Assembly: GCA_046329495.1 (NCBI GenBank) | Contig: JAXLUO010000014.1 | Coordinates: 34,124 to 98,123, forward strand | DNA: 64,000 bases | Origin: Bog-950 sp046329495 | Lineage (GTDB): Bacteria > Bacteroidota > Bacteroidia > Chitinophagales > LD1 | Direction: 5' to 3' | In this document: piece by piece, positions 24,594 to 33,445 of the stretch | How positions within the stretch are numbered: position 1 is the first letter of the stretch | How the letters are laid out: the number at the start of each line of letters is the position of its first letter | Notes under the pieces: model-generated | The model's input: the letters and a program-made list of their open reading frames with translations, nothing else | Database searches by the model: none | Told to the model about the DNA's origin: nothing | Translations under genes and position numbers: made by a program

Positions 24594-26225
24594 ATGAAAA
24601 TAGCCCTTGCGCAGTTAAACTACCATGTAGGTAACTTTGCTGCTAATACCAATAAAATGATTGCGGCCATCCAAAAGGCCGAAGAACTGGGAGCCGAGCT
24701 GGTGGTGTTTAGCGAACTGAGTGTATGCGGTTATCCTTCGCGCGACTTCCTGGAATTCAATGACTTTATTCAGCAATGCGAAGCAGCTATTAACGAAATA
24801 GCCCGGCATACGCATAAAGTGGCTGCGCTGGTGGGCGGTCCGCGCCGCAACCCTGTATTGGAAGGGAAGGACCTTTTTAACTCGGCCTTTTTGTTACACG
24901 AGGGGATGATAAAAGAAGTACGCGATAAATCGCTGCTGCCTACTTATGATGTGTTTGACGAGTATCGCTATTTTGAACCGGGCCGTAACTTTGAACCGGT
25001 TGTTTTTAAAGGCAAGCGTATTGCCTTAACCGTGTGCGAAGATGTTTGGAATGTAGGGAACGATAATCCGTTGTATCCTGTTTGTCCGCTGGATGAATTA
25101 ACGAAGCGCCATCCTGATATTATCATCAACTTATCGGCCTCGCCCTTTAATTATACGCATTTTGAAGCACGATTAAACGTTATACGTGCTAATGTGGCCC
25201 GTTACAAGGTGCCAATGATCTATGTAAACCAGATAGGTGCACAAACCGAATTGATATTTGACGGCGGCAGCGTGGCGATGAATGCCGGTGGCGAAGTAGT
25301 GACGCGGCTTCCTTTCTTTGAAGAGGCCATTAGTATAGTTGATACAGAAAATATGTCGGCAACGGTTACAACACCGGTGCCTGAAAAAATTGAACTGATA
25401 CACGAAGCGCTGCTGCTGGGCATTCGGGATTACTTTAAGAAGCTTGGTTTTAGCAAAGCTATATTGGGTTTAAGTGGCGGTATTGATTCGGCCTTAGTGC
25501 TTTGCCTGGCTGCGGAAGCCCTGGGCAAGGAGAATGTGCTCTCGCTGTTATTGCCTTCGGGTTATTCTTCCGATCATTCGGTGTCGGATTCGGTTAAGTT
25601 GTGTAACAACCTTGGCACGCGTTACGAAACCGTGCCCATTGAAAGCAATTACCAGGCTTTGTTAAGCACATTACAGCCGTTTTTTAAAGATATGCCTTTT
25701 AACGTGGCGGAGGAAAATCTTCAAGCGCGTGTGCGAGGAATATTGCTGATGGCCTTTAGCAATAAGTTTGGGTATATACTACTGAACACTACCAATAAAA
25801 GTGAAGCGGCAGTAGGTTACGGTACTTTGTATGGCGATATGTGCGGTGGCTTAAGTGTACTGGGCGACGTATATAAAACACAGGTGTATGAGTTATGCCG
25901 TTACATTAACCGCAACGGTGAAGTAATACCCGAGAACATCTTAACTAAAGCGCCTTCGGCAGAACTGCGGCCGGGGCAAAAGGATTCGGATAGCTTACCG
26001 GAATACGATTTGTTAGATAAGCTCCTGTTTCAATACATTGAAAAACTGCAAGGCCCGAAAGAGTTAGTGGCTATGGGATTTGAAAAACCATTAGTTGACC
26101 GTGTGCTTAAAATGGTGAATGGCAATGAATGGAAGCGTTTTCAGATGGCACCTATTCTGCGTGTTTCGCCAAAAGCGTTCGGCATGGGCAGACGTATGCC
26201 GATAGAAGGGAAGTATCTGGGATAA
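24594..26225 (+). CDS. nadE: Glutamine-dependent NAD+ synthetase
   Basis: This enzyme catalyses the last step of NAD synthesis, amidating nicotinic acid adenine dinucleotide. It is the two-domain glutamine-hydrolysing form: an N-terminal nitrilase-type glutaminase (about 1-255) with Glu in LVVFSELSVCGYPSRDF, Lys in RDKSLLPTYDVFDEYRYF and Cys in LTVCEDVWN, then an ATP-pyrophosphatase domain with the P-loop LGLSGGIDSALV. It is 543 residues long, somewhat shorter than some two-domain forms. The longest open frame extends to 24468, but ATG 24594 (MKIALAQLNYH) is the family start. A -33 TTG (24557-24559) and a -7-like CATTTTTG (24578-24585) lie just before it, which would give a nearly leaderless transcript. 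Confidence 0.95.
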   Translation: MKIALAQLNYHVGNFAANTNKMIAAIQKAEELGAELVVFSELSVCGYPSRDFLEFNDFIQQCEAAINEIARHTHKVAALVGGPRRNPVLEGKDLFNSAFLLHEGMIKEVRDKSLLPTYDVFDEYRYFEPGRNFEPVVFKGKRIALTVCEDVWNVGNDNPLYPVCPLDELTKRHPDIIINLSASPFNYTHFEARLNVIRANVARYKVPMIYVNQIGAQTELIFDGGSVAMNAGGEVVTRLPFFEEAISIVDTENMSATVTTPVPEKIELIHEALLLGIRDYFKKLGFSKAILGLSGGIDSALVLCLAAEALGKENVLSLLLPSGYSSDHSVSDSVKLCNNLGTRYETVPIESNYQALLSTLQPFFKDMPFNVAEENLQARVRGILLMAFSNKFGYILLNTTNKSEAAVGYGTLYGDMCGGLSVLGDVYKTQVYELCRYINRNGEVIPENILTKAPSAELRPGQKDSDSLPEYDLLDKLLFQYIEKLQGPKELVAMGFEKPLVDRVLKMVNGNEWKRFQMAPILRVSPKAFGMGRRMPIEGKYLG

Positions 26226-26243
26226 TGGAGCATAGATTGTTAC

Positions 26244-26275
26244 TTGGTGAGAGAGGTAGGAATTGTTTAATTTTG
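26244..26275 (+). promoter_or_regulatory. Candidate promoter of the toxin-antitoxin pair
   Basis: TTG (26244-26246) and TAATTTTG (26268-26275), an exact TAnnTTTG match, are separated by 21 bases. Predicted transcription start is about ten bases before the ATG at 26292. Confidence 0.5.
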
Positions 26276-26291
26276 GTAGAATAAATTAGTT

Positions 26292-26501
26292 ATGGAGTAC
26301 ATCGTGTTTCCTACAAAATCAAAAAGCGAAACCGCCTTTTTTAGAAATCTTTTAAAAAAGATGCAGAAGAATGTTTCAACTGTTTCATCCGATGAATTGG
26401 CTGATTTGGCTTTTATGCGCGCCATGAAAGAGGCTGAAAAAGGTCCAAAGGGCCGTTTATCGAAAGTTAAAGCACATCTTGAAAAAATCGCAAAGGGCTA
26501 A
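26292..26501 (+). CDS. Putative antitoxin of a RelE/ParE-type pair
   Basis: A 69-residue protein directly upstream of a RelE/ParE-like toxin, whose ATG overlaps its stop by one base (TAATG). A short N-terminal strand (EYIVFPTKS) is followed by a helical, Lys- and Glu-rich body. No ribbon-helix-helix or HTH DNA-binding motif can be recognised. The order and coupling are those of type II antitoxins. Assignment rests on context; the protein sequence alone would be hypothetical. Confidence 0.65.
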   Translation: MEYIVFPTKSKSETAFFRNLLKKMQKNVSTVSSDELADLAFMRAMKEAEKGPKGRLSKVKAHLEKIAKG

Positions 26502-26767
26502 TGCGAATAGAAGTCCAACGGTTATTTGAAAAGGATATAGAAAAAATATCCGATCGGAAACTGGCAAATCAGGTATTAGCCGTTATCAACACCTTAGAAC
26601 AATGTAATAGTCTTACTGAAGTAAAGAACCTCAAGAAAATGAAGGCTAAGGGAGATTATTATCGTATTCGGGTAGGTAATTATCGCCTGGGCCTAAAACA
26701 AAATCCCGGAGGTTTGACTTTACTTAGGTTTCTTCACCGGAAGGACATTTATACCTATTTCCCTTAA
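26501..26767 (+). CDS. RelE/ParE-superfamily toxin
   Basis: An 88-residue protein of the RelE/ParE fold. Visible are the N-terminal strand-helix (VQRLFEKDIEKI), the NLKKMKAKGDYYRIRVGNYRLGL core typical of this superfamily, and the C-terminal strand LLRFLHRKDIYTYFP. Members either cleave mRNA at the ribosome or poison gyrase; the conserved basic residues (RIRVGNYRLGL) fit an RNase-like site better, but this cannot be decided. It is translationally coupled to the antitoxin. The length is normal, so it looks intact. Confidence 0.85.
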   Translation: MRIEVQRLFEKDIEKISDRKLANQVLAVINTLEQCNSLTEVKNLKKMKAKGDYYRIRVGNYRLGLKQNPGGLTLLRFLHRKDIYTYFP

Positions 26768-26956
26768 AATCCAGCGGCTCACTTCACGCAGCAATCCCTT
26801 TGATACAAGTTCTACCTCTCAATCTCTATCCTTCATGTATTCGAGTGAAACTTCTGCGCTTTTGCCAATTAACCCCAAATTATAAGGGCTAAACCCTGCC
26901 CTTTACGCAAAATATTTACATTAGCCCCTCGTTTTTACAGACCTTAATAACCGGTA

Positions 26957-27718
26957 ATGAGATATTTGACCGCTTTTGCCTTACTTTTCTTTAGTGTTTC
27001 GGCTTTTGCCTTTGAACCCGATTCGGTGCAAAAGGCGCATCGTGGTAAAACACCCCCTACTGCCGAACAACTGGCCAAGCGCAACCGCGTTAATGCTGTT
27101 TTTAATAAATATTCGAAGGACCGTTTTGCTATTGACCTGTTGGGTACCAACTGGATATATAATAAGAACGATGCTGGTTTTGCAGGCTTGCAAACCAAGT
27201 GGTATTCGCGCGGCATTAACATCTATTTCTATTGGGATTTCCGCATCAAAAATTCGCGTTTCAGTATAGCACCGGGTATCGGCTACAGTTGTTCTAATAT
27301 CTACCACCGCAGTAACCAGATCGAGGATTCGCTGGGCATACACTTCACTAACATTACGGATGCATCCACAGTTAAGGTGAACAAGATTTCGTTGCAGTAT
27401 GTAGATATACCGGTTGAATTCCGTATAAAAACCAATCCCGATAAGCTGGACCAATGCTGGAAGTTCGCCGTTGGTTTTAAAGCAGGTATACGGGTAGATG
27501 CACACACCAAGCAGAAGATAAAGGATGCCAACGGCACTAAGGTGTATGTTGAACGCCGCTTCCCCGATTACAGTTTGTTCCGCATGGGCCCAACTATCCG
27601 CATTGGCTACAGCAGCTTTAATATTACAGCTTACTACGGCATTCTGAACGTATTTAAAAAGGACCGCGGCCCTAAGGCCAACGAGTTCAGCGTAGGTATT
27701 TCCTTCAACGGCTTATAA
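26957..27718 (+). CDS. Outer-membrane beta-barrel protein
   Basis: A 253-residue exported protein. Signal peptide about 1-19 (FALLFFSVSAFAF) is followed by alternating amphipathic strands (about 55-253). It ends in FSVGISFNGL, a terminal aromatic-containing strand of the type recognised by the outer-membrane assembly machinery. It is a small porin-like or PorT-type barrel of the kind common in Bacteroidota. No ligand is suggested by its neighbours. It stands alone, with 189 bases of unremarkable sequence before it. Confidence 0.8.
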   Translation: MRYLTAFALLFFSVSAFAFEPDSVQKAHRGKTPPTAEQLAKRNRVNAVFNKYSKDRFAIDLLGTNWIYNKNDAGFAGLQTKWYSRGINIYFYWDFRIKNSRFSIAPGIGYSCSNIYHRSNQIEDSLGIHFTNITDASTVKVNKISLQYVDIPVEFRIKTNPDKLDQCWKFAVGFKAGIRVDAHTKQKIKDANGTKVYVERRFPDYSLFRMGPTIRIGYSSFNITAYYGILNVFKKDRGPKANEFSVGISFNGL

Positions 27719-27733
27719 TCCCTTCCCCCAACG

Positions 27734-27797
27734 GTTCAATTTAAGGTTTGAACGTTTCGGCCCTGAAATTAATCATTTGATTAAATCAGCCGATTAA
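27734..27797. promoter_or_regulatory. Candidate TetR autoregulatory operator region
   Basis: Nested inverted repeats lie just before the TetR gene. They are GTTCAA(27734-27739)-N8-TTGAAC(27748-27753), AATCA-TT-TGATT (27771-27782) and TGATT-A-AATCA (27778-27788). Outer arms TTAATC (27769-27774) and GATTAA (27792-27797) enclose the last two. The density of overlapping dyads is higher than expected and fits binding by the adjacent regulator. Confidence 0.5.
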
Positions 27798-27828
27798 GGC
27801 TGTTATGGCCCCTTATTTTTGTGCTGTA

Positions 27829-28461
27829 ATGAAAAAAGCAGGCAACAAAAAGGATACTCCGGAGGCCAACGCTGAAGAGCGTATTAAAGAAGCTGCCCGT
27901 AAAGTGTTTACACAAAAGGGGTTTAAGGCCACGCGTACCCGCGATATTGCCCAGGAAGCAGGCATTAACCTGGCCCTGCTTAACTATTACTTCCGCAGCA
28001 AGGAAAAACTGTTTGACCTTATTATGCGCGAGAACCTGCAACAATTTATGCGGGGTGTTTACTTGATTAGCCATAGCGAGCAAACCAACTGGCAGCAAAA
28101 AATTGATTTACTGGTTAACTATTACATCGATATACTGCTGGTAAACCCGGGGCTTCCGCTATTTGTGATAAATGAAATAAATAATAACCCTGCAAAGCTA
28201 ACCGGTATGTTAACCCGGGAAACACAACTGATGGAATCGGTGTTTATGCAGCAGATACAACAGGCCATTAAAAAAGGAGAAATAAGGAACACGCATCCAC
28301 TGCAGCTGGTAGTTAACATGATGGGGTTAACGATTTTTCCGTTTGTAGCGGCACCTATGCTAAAGATGTTAGGTAAGATGAGCGATGACGAGTTTAAAAA
28401 AATGATGGAGCAACGCCGGTTACTGGTACCGGGCTGGATTAAGCAAACGATGAGTATATAA
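27829..28461 (+). CDS. TetR/AcrR-family transcriptional regulator
   Basis: A 210-residue regulator. The N-terminal HTH (about 20-60) reads RIKEAARKVFTQKGFKATRTRDIAQEAGINLALLNYYFRSKEKLFDL, the standard TetR DNA-binding domain; the C-terminal helices would bind a ligand. ATG 27829 is preferred over the longest frame (27805) because it sits right after a -7-like TATTTTTG (27814-27821) and begins the usual short basic N-terminus. It is the first gene before the TolC-HlyD-ABC operon, with a 28-base gap, so it probably represses that operon and itself through the dyads just upstream. Confidence 0.92.
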   Translation: MKKAGNKKDTPEANAEERIKEAARKVFTQKGFKATRTRDIAQEAGINLALLNYYFRSKEKLFDLIMRENLQQFMRGVYLISHSEQTNWQQKIDLLVNYYIDILLVNPGLPLFVINEINNNPAKLTGMLTRETQLMESVFMQQIQQAIKKGEIRNTHPLQLVVNMMGLTIFPFVAAPMLKMLGKMSDDEFKKMMEQRRLLVPGWIKQTMSI

Positions 28462-28489
28462 ACTATTGAAACTGGTATAAATTTTTTTA

Positions 28490-29764
28490 ATGATGAAACG
28501 CATACGCAACACACTGGCACTTTTACTTGCGACTATAGTACTTTTTGCGCAGGGCGCCGAAACGCTGACCCTTGACCAGTGTTACCAACTGGCCAGGGAG
28601 CAATATCCCTTAGTTAAGCAACGCGACTTAATTGAAAAAAGCAAAGCCTATAATATTGATAACATAAAAAAAGGATACCTGCCGCAGGTAAACTTTAATG
28701 CGCAGGTTACTTACCAAAGCGATGTTACCCAATTAACGCTGCCCGATAACCTGCCGATACAGATTACCGTAGAGCCGCCAAGCAAGGACCAATACAAAAT
28801 GTATGGCGAGGTTACCCAATCGCTAACCGATGCGGTGTTTATTGAGCCGCAGCGCAAAATAGCAAGCGCTAATGCCGAGGTGGAAAAGCAAAAGCTGGAG
28901 GTGGAACTTTATAAACTTAAGGAACGTGTTAACCAGTTATATTTTGGGGTATTACTTATTGACGGGCAACAGGAGCAGGTAAAGTTGCTGCAAAAGGATT
29001 TACAAACCGGCATGGACCGCATGGAGGCAGCTATTAAAAATGGTGTAGCATTTAAAAGCAACCTTACTGAGCTGCAGGCTGAAAAGCTGAAAGCCGATCA
29101 GCGCCTGATAGAACTGAAAGCCACCCGCACTGCTTACCTGGCCATGCTTGGCCAGTTTATAAATAAGCCACTGGGCGATGATACAAAGCTTGAAACACCG
29201 GTAGCAGTAGTTGAAAATACCGCTATCAGCCGGCCGGAGTTGGCTTTGTTTGAACTACAAAAAAGCAGTTTGAGCCTGCAGGACAAGTTGATAGTGGCTA
29301 AAACCATACCAAGGCTGGGTGTCTTCTTTCAGGGTGGGTATGCCAAACCCGGCTTAAATATGCTTAAGAACGAATTTGCGGGTTATTACCTGACAGGTGT
29401 AAAGCTGGGATGGTCGCTGAATGGCTTTTACACTTTTAAAAAAGACAAAAAGCTACTGGACGTAAACCGTAGTTTGATAGATGTGCAGCAGGAGAACTTT
29501 TTGTTTAACACCAACTTTGCTTTAAAGCAGCAGGATGGTGAATTAAAAAAGCTGCAGGAACTTATAAGCACCGATGATGATATTATCAGCCTTCGCGGGC
29601 AGATAAAAGAATCGGCGCAGGCGCAATTGGCAAACGGTGTAATTACCGGCAGCGATTTTGTGTTGAAGGTAAATGCCGAAGATCAGGCCCGCCAGAATAA
29701 ATTGGTGCATACCATCCAATTATTAATGGCACAGTACAATTACAAAACAACATCAGGTAACTAA
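28490..29764 (+). CDS. TolC-family outer-membrane export protein
   Basis: A 424-residue exported protein. The signal peptide (LALLLATIVLFAQG) is followed by the TolC N-terminal motif LTLDQCYQLAREQYPLV and two helix-strand repeats. Two start codons, 28490 and 28493, are adjacent. It is the first structural gene of the exporter operon and lies 16 bases before the HlyD gene. It provides the outer-membrane conduit. Confidence 0.9.
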   Translation: MMKRIRNTLALLLATIVLFAQGAETLTLDQCYQLAREQYPLVKQRDLIEKSKAYNIDNIKKGYLPQVNFNAQVTYQSDVTQLTLPDNLPIQITVEPPSKDQYKMYGEVTQSLTDAVFIEPQRKIASANAEVEKQKLEVELYKLKERVNQLYFGVLLIDGQQEQVKLLQKDLQTGMDRMEAAIKNGVAFKSNLTELQAEKLKADQRLIELKATRTAYLAMLGQFINKPLGDDTKLETPVAVVENTAISRPELALFELQKSSLSLQDKLIVAKTIPRLGVFFQGGYAKPGLNMLKNEFAGYYLTGVKLGWSLNGFYTFKKDKKLLDVNRSLIDVQQENFLFNTNFALKQQDGELKKLQELISTDDDIISLRGQIKESAQAQLANGVITGSDFVLKVNAEDQARQNKLVHTIQLLMAQYNYKTTSGN

Positions 29765-29780
29765 ACAAATAATAAAAGCA

Positions 29781-30671
29781 ATGAGAAGATTTACCATCGC
29801 AGCAATCGGCCTTTTGTTTTTAACGGGTTGCAACCGCAACGCCAGCGAATTTGATGCCTCCGGCACATTTGAAGCTACGGAAACCATCATCTCGGCCGAA
29901 GCAACCGGTACCATCAAGGCCCTAAACATAGAAGAAGGGCAAGTGCTGCACGCGGGCGAAACCATAGGCTATATTGACAGCACCCAGTTGTATTTAAAAA
30001 AGCGGCAGGTAGAAGCGCAGGTTAAGGCTGCGTTGAGCCGCCGGCCTGATATTACAAGGCAGGTGGCCGCGCTGCAGGAACAACTGAAAGGCGCGCAGCG
30101 CGAGCAGCAACGCCTTAGCAACTTGGTGAAAGCAGATGCTGCCACCCAAAAACAGCTGGACGATGCCACCACGCAAATTGATGTGATTAAGAAACAAATT
30201 GATGCGCTGGAAAGCAGCCTGGGTATTACCAGCGAGTCCATCAATCAGGAATCGGTGCCTTTAAAAGTGCAAATCGATCAGTTGAATGACCAGCTAAACA
30301 AATGCAGGCTGGTGAACCCGGTAGAAGGAACCGTGCTTACCAAGTATGCCGAGGCCAATGAAGTGGCAGCCCCCGGTAAACCACTTTACAAAATTGCCGA
30401 TTTGGGAACGGTAGTGCTGCGAGCTTATGTTACCGGCGACCAACTTTCGCAACTGAAATTAAACCAGCAGGTAAAAGTGTTTACCGATAACGGGAAAGAT
30501 AAATACAAAGAATACGCCGGTACCATTTCGTGGATAAGCAGCACAGCGGAGTTTACGCCTAAAACCATACAAACAAAGGATGAACGCGCTAACCTGGTAT
30601 ATGCCATTAAAATAAGGGTAAAGAATGATGGCCTTTTAAAGTTAGGCATGTATGCCGAAGTAAAATTTTAA
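29781..30671 (+). CDS. HlyD-family lipoprotein adaptor
   Basis: A 296-residue adaptor anchored as a lipoprotein (lipobox LFLTGC at about residues 12-17, giving Cys17). Its lipoyl halves lie at SAEATGTIKALNIEEGQVLHAGETIGYID and LVNPVEGTVLTKYAEANEVAAPGKPLYKI. A coiled-coil hairpin lies between them (about 75-165), and a beta-barrel domain follows. It matches the YbhG/YhiI adaptors that work with two-ATPase ABC exporters. Five bases lie between its stop and the GTG start of the first ATPase gene. Confidence 0.9.
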   Translation: MRRFTIAAIGLLFLTGCNRNASEFDASGTFEATETIISAEATGTIKALNIEEGQVLHAGETIGYIDSTQLYLKKRQVEAQVKAALSRRPDITRQVAALQEQLKGAQREQQRLSNLVKADAATQKQLDDATTQIDVIKKQIDALESSLGITSESINQESVPLKVQIDQLNDQLNKCRLVNPVEGTVLTKYAEANEVAAPGKPLYKIADLGTVVLRAYVTGDQLSQLKLNQQVKVFTDNGKDKYKEYAGTISWISSTAEFTPKTIQTKDERANLVYAIKIRVKNDGLLKLGMYAEVKF

Positions 30672-30675
30672 GGAC

Positions 30676-31599
30676 GTGGCAGCGGTTGAGTTAAACCATA
30701 TTACTAAAACCTATGCCAAGGGCCAGGTGCTTGCGGTGGATGATCTTTCGTTGCAGGTACAGAAGGGCGAATTGTTTGGTTTAATTGGCCCGGATGGCGC
30801 CGGCAAAACCAGCATCTTCCGCATACTTACTACCCTTATGCTGGCTGATAAGGGTGCGGCTACTGTAGAGGGTTACGATGTAGTTACCGGGTATAAGGAA
30901 ATAAGAGGTTGTGTGGGTTATATGCCCGGCAGGTTTTCGTTATATCAGGATTTAACGGTAGAAGAGAATCTGAACTTTTTTGCCACGGTATTCGGTACTT
31001 CCATAAAGGAAAACTACGAGTTGATTAAGGATATCTATGTGCAGATAGAGCCTTTTAAAAACAGAAGGGCGGGGCAGCTTTCGGGTGGTATGAAACAGAA
31101 GCTGGCTTTATGTTGTGCGTTAATTCATAAACCCAGGGTATTGTTTTTAGATGAGCCAACTACAGGGGTGGATGTAGTATCGCGCCGCGAGTTTTGGGAG
31201 ATGTTGAAGCGGCTTAAGCAGCAGGGCATTACCATCCTGGTTTCAACACCTTATATGGACGAGGCTACCCTGTGCGATAGAATTGCCCTGATGCAGGATG
31301 GAAAAATACTTTCCACCGATACGCCGGCAGGCATCGTAAAATCCTATCCATCGAAACTGTATGCCCTGCGCGATAAAAACCTGTACGGCCTGCAGCAAAA
31401 GATAAGTGCATTTAGTGGCACCTATAGCTGTTACCCTTTTGGTGATGCCCTGCATGTAGCCCTTAAGGCCGACACGGAAGAAAGCTTGCAGGAGCTGCAG
31501 CACTACTTGCAGCAACAGGGTTACAATGCAGTAGCTTGCGAGGAAATAACACCGGGCATTGAAGATTGTTTTATCCGATTAATGAATGAGAAGCAATGA
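30676..31599 (+). CDS. ABC exporter ATPase 1
   Basis: A 307-residue ATP-binding protein starting at GTG 30676. Walker A is LIGPDGAGKTSIF (the fourth residue is Asp rather than the usual Asn), followed by signature LSGGMKQKLALCCALIHKP and Walker B LFLDEPTTGVDVVSRREFW. A C-terminal regulatory extension (about 235-307) follows. It matches the N-terminal half of the two-ATPase YbhF/RbbA type. Its stop overlaps the next ATPase by four bases (ATGA). Confidence 0.9.
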   Translation: MAAVELNHITKTYAKGQVLAVDDLSLQVQKGELFGLIGPDGAGKTSIFRILTTLMLADKGAATVEGYDVVTGYKEIRGCVGYMPGRFSLYQDLTVEENLNFFATVFGTSIKENYELIKDIYVQIEPFKNRRAGQLSGGMKQKLALCCALIHKPRVLFLDEPTTGVDVVSRREFWEMLKRLKQQGITILVSTPYMDEATLCDRIALMQDGKILSTDTPAGIVKSYPSKLYALRDKNLYGLQQKISAFSGTYSCYPFGDALHVALKADTEESLQELQHYLQQQGYNAVACEEITPGIEDCFIRLMNEKQ

Positions 31600-32339
31600 C
31601 TGAGGCAGTAATAAAGACAGAAGAACTGACCAAACGTTTCGGCGACTTTGTGGCGGTTAACGGCATAAGTTTCGAAACCTATAAAGGCGAGATATTCGGA
31701 TTTTTGGGTGCAAACGGCGCAGGTAAAACAACCGCTATGCGTATGCTTTGCGGACTTTCGATACCCACCGCCGGCAAAGCTACTGTAGCCGGTTTTGATG
31801 TGTACAGGCATCGCGAGGACATTAAACGGAATATTGGATATATGAGCCAGAAGTTTTCGTTATATGAAGATTTAACCGTACTGGAGAATATTGAGTTTTT
31901 TGCCGGTATATACGGGTTAAGCAACAAACAAATTAAAAACGAAAGCGAAAAGCTGATTGAAAAACTGGGGTTGCAGAAAGAAGCGAAACAATTGGTGGCT
32001 TCGCTGCCGCTGGGCTGGCGACAAAAACTGGCTTTTTCGGTAGCTATTATCCATCAGCCGCAAATAGTGTTTTTGGATGAGCCTACCAGCGGTGTAGACC
32101 CCGTTACGCGCAGGCAATTCTGGAACTTGATTTACGAAGCCTCTGCCAGTGGTGTAACAGCCTTTGTAACCACGCATTACATGGACGAATCGGAGTATTG
32201 CAACCGTGTATCGATAATGGTGGACGGAACGATTGAGGCACTGGATACGCCTGCGAATTTGAAAAAGCAATACCAGGCCGATACGATGGAGGATGTATTT
32301 TATCAACTGGCGCGGGGCGCAAAAAGAAAGGCCGACTAA
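31596..32339 (+). CDS. ABC exporter ATPase 2
   Basis: A 247-residue ATPase. Walker A is GANGAGKTTAMRML and Walker B is IVFLDEPTSGVDPVTRRQFW. In place of LSGGQ it has SLPLGWRQKLAFSVAI, which is the usual sequence of the C-terminal ATPase half of YbhF/RbbA-type exporters, so this is not a defect. The two halves, fused in those proteins, are separate here. Its stop and the permease ATG overlap (TAATG). Confidence 0.9.
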   Translation: MTEAVIKTEELTKRFGDFVAVNGISFETYKGEIFGFLGANGAGKTTAMRMLCGLSIPTAGKATVAGFDVYRHREDIKRNIGYMSQKFSLYEDLTVLENIEFFAGIYGLSNKQIKNESEKLIEKLGLQKEAKQLVASLPLGWRQKLAFSVAIIHQPQIVFLDEPTSGVDPVTRRQFWNLIYEASASGVTAFVTTHYMDESEYCNRVSIMVDGTIEALDTPANLKKQYQADTMEDVFYQLARGAKRKAD

Positions 32340-33445
32340 TGAAACAGTTCCTGACTTTTATAAGAAAAGAATTCTATCACGTTTTCCGCGATTCGAAAAC
32401 GCTGCTGATGTTGTTCGGCATACCGGTGGCGCAGATTCTGCTTTTTGGTTTTGCCTTAACCAATGAAATTAAAAACTCGAAAATTGTAGTGGTGGATTAT
32501 GCGAAGGACGCTGCTTCGCAACAACTGGTGGAGAAAATAAAGGCCAGCGCGTACTTTGATATACAGGAAAGTTTAATGAGCCACGAAGAAATAGATGAAG
32601 CTTTTAGAAGCGGACATATCAAGCTGGCGGTGGTAATCCCGGATAATTTCAGCGAAAATCTCGACCACCTGCACAAAGCGCAGTTGCAGGTAATTGCGGA
32701 TGCCAGCGATCCGAATACTGCAACAGCGCTTACCAACTATTTATCGGGTATTATCAGCGAATACCAGCTACAGCTTTTAAAAACAGCACAAGTGCCGCTG
32801 CGTATTATGCCTGAGGTGCGCATGTTATATAACCCGCAATTAAAAGGCGCCACCAACTTTGTGCCCGGTGTTATTTCGTTGGTGATGATGCTGATTTGTG
32901 TAATGATGACTGCCATATCGATAGTGCGTGAAAAGGAATTGGGCACTATGGAAATATTATTGGTTTCGCCGTTCAATCCTATCATGGTAGTTATCAGTAA
33001 GGCCGTGCCTTATCTTTTTCTTTCGCTGGTAAACCTTACTACTATTTTATTGCTAAGTGTATTTCTGCTCGATCTGCCCATTAACGGCAGCTTATTGTTG
33101 TTGTATGCTGAAAGTACGCTGTTTATCCTCACATGCCTTGCCATCGGGCTGCTTATTTCTACAAAAACCGATTCGCAGCAGGCAGCTATGATGATATCGC
33201 TGATGGGTATGATGTTGCCAACGTTGCTGTTTACCGGGTTTATGTTTCCTATAGAAAACATGCCTGTGCCTCTGCAGATCATTTCGAACATTGTGCCTTC
33301 GCGGTGGTATTACATCATCGTAAAATCGGTAATGATTAAAGGGCTGGGTATTCAACAAATATGGCGCGAGACATTGATACTGTTTGGTATGATGCTGTTT
33401 TTTATGGGTTTGAGCATTAAGAATTTTAAAATAAGGATGGCATGA
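32339..33445 (+). CDS. ABC-2 exporter permease 1
   Basis: A 368-residue permease of the YhhJ/YbhS type. An N-terminal helix (about 20-40) is followed by a large periplasmic domain (about 45-170). Five helices follow (about 180-360), including LVMMLICVMMTAISIVREKELGTMEILLVSP, the ABC-2 signature. Both permease genes follow the two ATPases, the standard arrangement. It overlaps its neighbours by one and four bases. Confidence 0.9.
   Translation: MKQFLTFIRKEFYHVFRDSKTLLMLFGIPVAQILLFGFALTNEIKNSKIVVVDYAKDAASQQLVEKIKASAYFDIQESLMSHEEIDEAFRSGHIKLAVVIPDNFSENLDHLHKAQLQVIADASDPNTATALTNYLSGIISEYQLQLLKTAQVPLRIMPEVRMLYNPQLKGATNFVPGVISLVMMLICVMMTAISIVREKELGTMEILLVSPFNPIMVVISKAVPYLFLSLVNLTTILLLSVFLLDLPINGSLLLLYAESTLFILTCLAIGLLISTKTDSQQAAMMISLMGMMLPTLLFTGFMFPIENMPVPLQIISNIVPSRWYYIIVKSVMIKGLGIQQIWRETLILFGMMLFFMGLSIKNFKIRMA

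Noticed and set aside
26768..26956. Possible gene remnant between the toxin and the beta-barrel gene
   Set aside because: Short open pieces on both strands contain stops and match nothing recognisable.
26981..27505. 174-codon minus-strand frame opposite the beta-barrel gene
   Set aside because: It is fully antisense to a gene with a signal peptide and strand pattern; its composition is that of a reverse shadow.
31596..32339. Degenerate ABC signature (no LSGGQ) as a sign of an inactive ATPase
   Set aside because: The SLPLGWRQKL sequence is the normal C-terminal ATPase pattern of YbhF/RbbA-type exporters.
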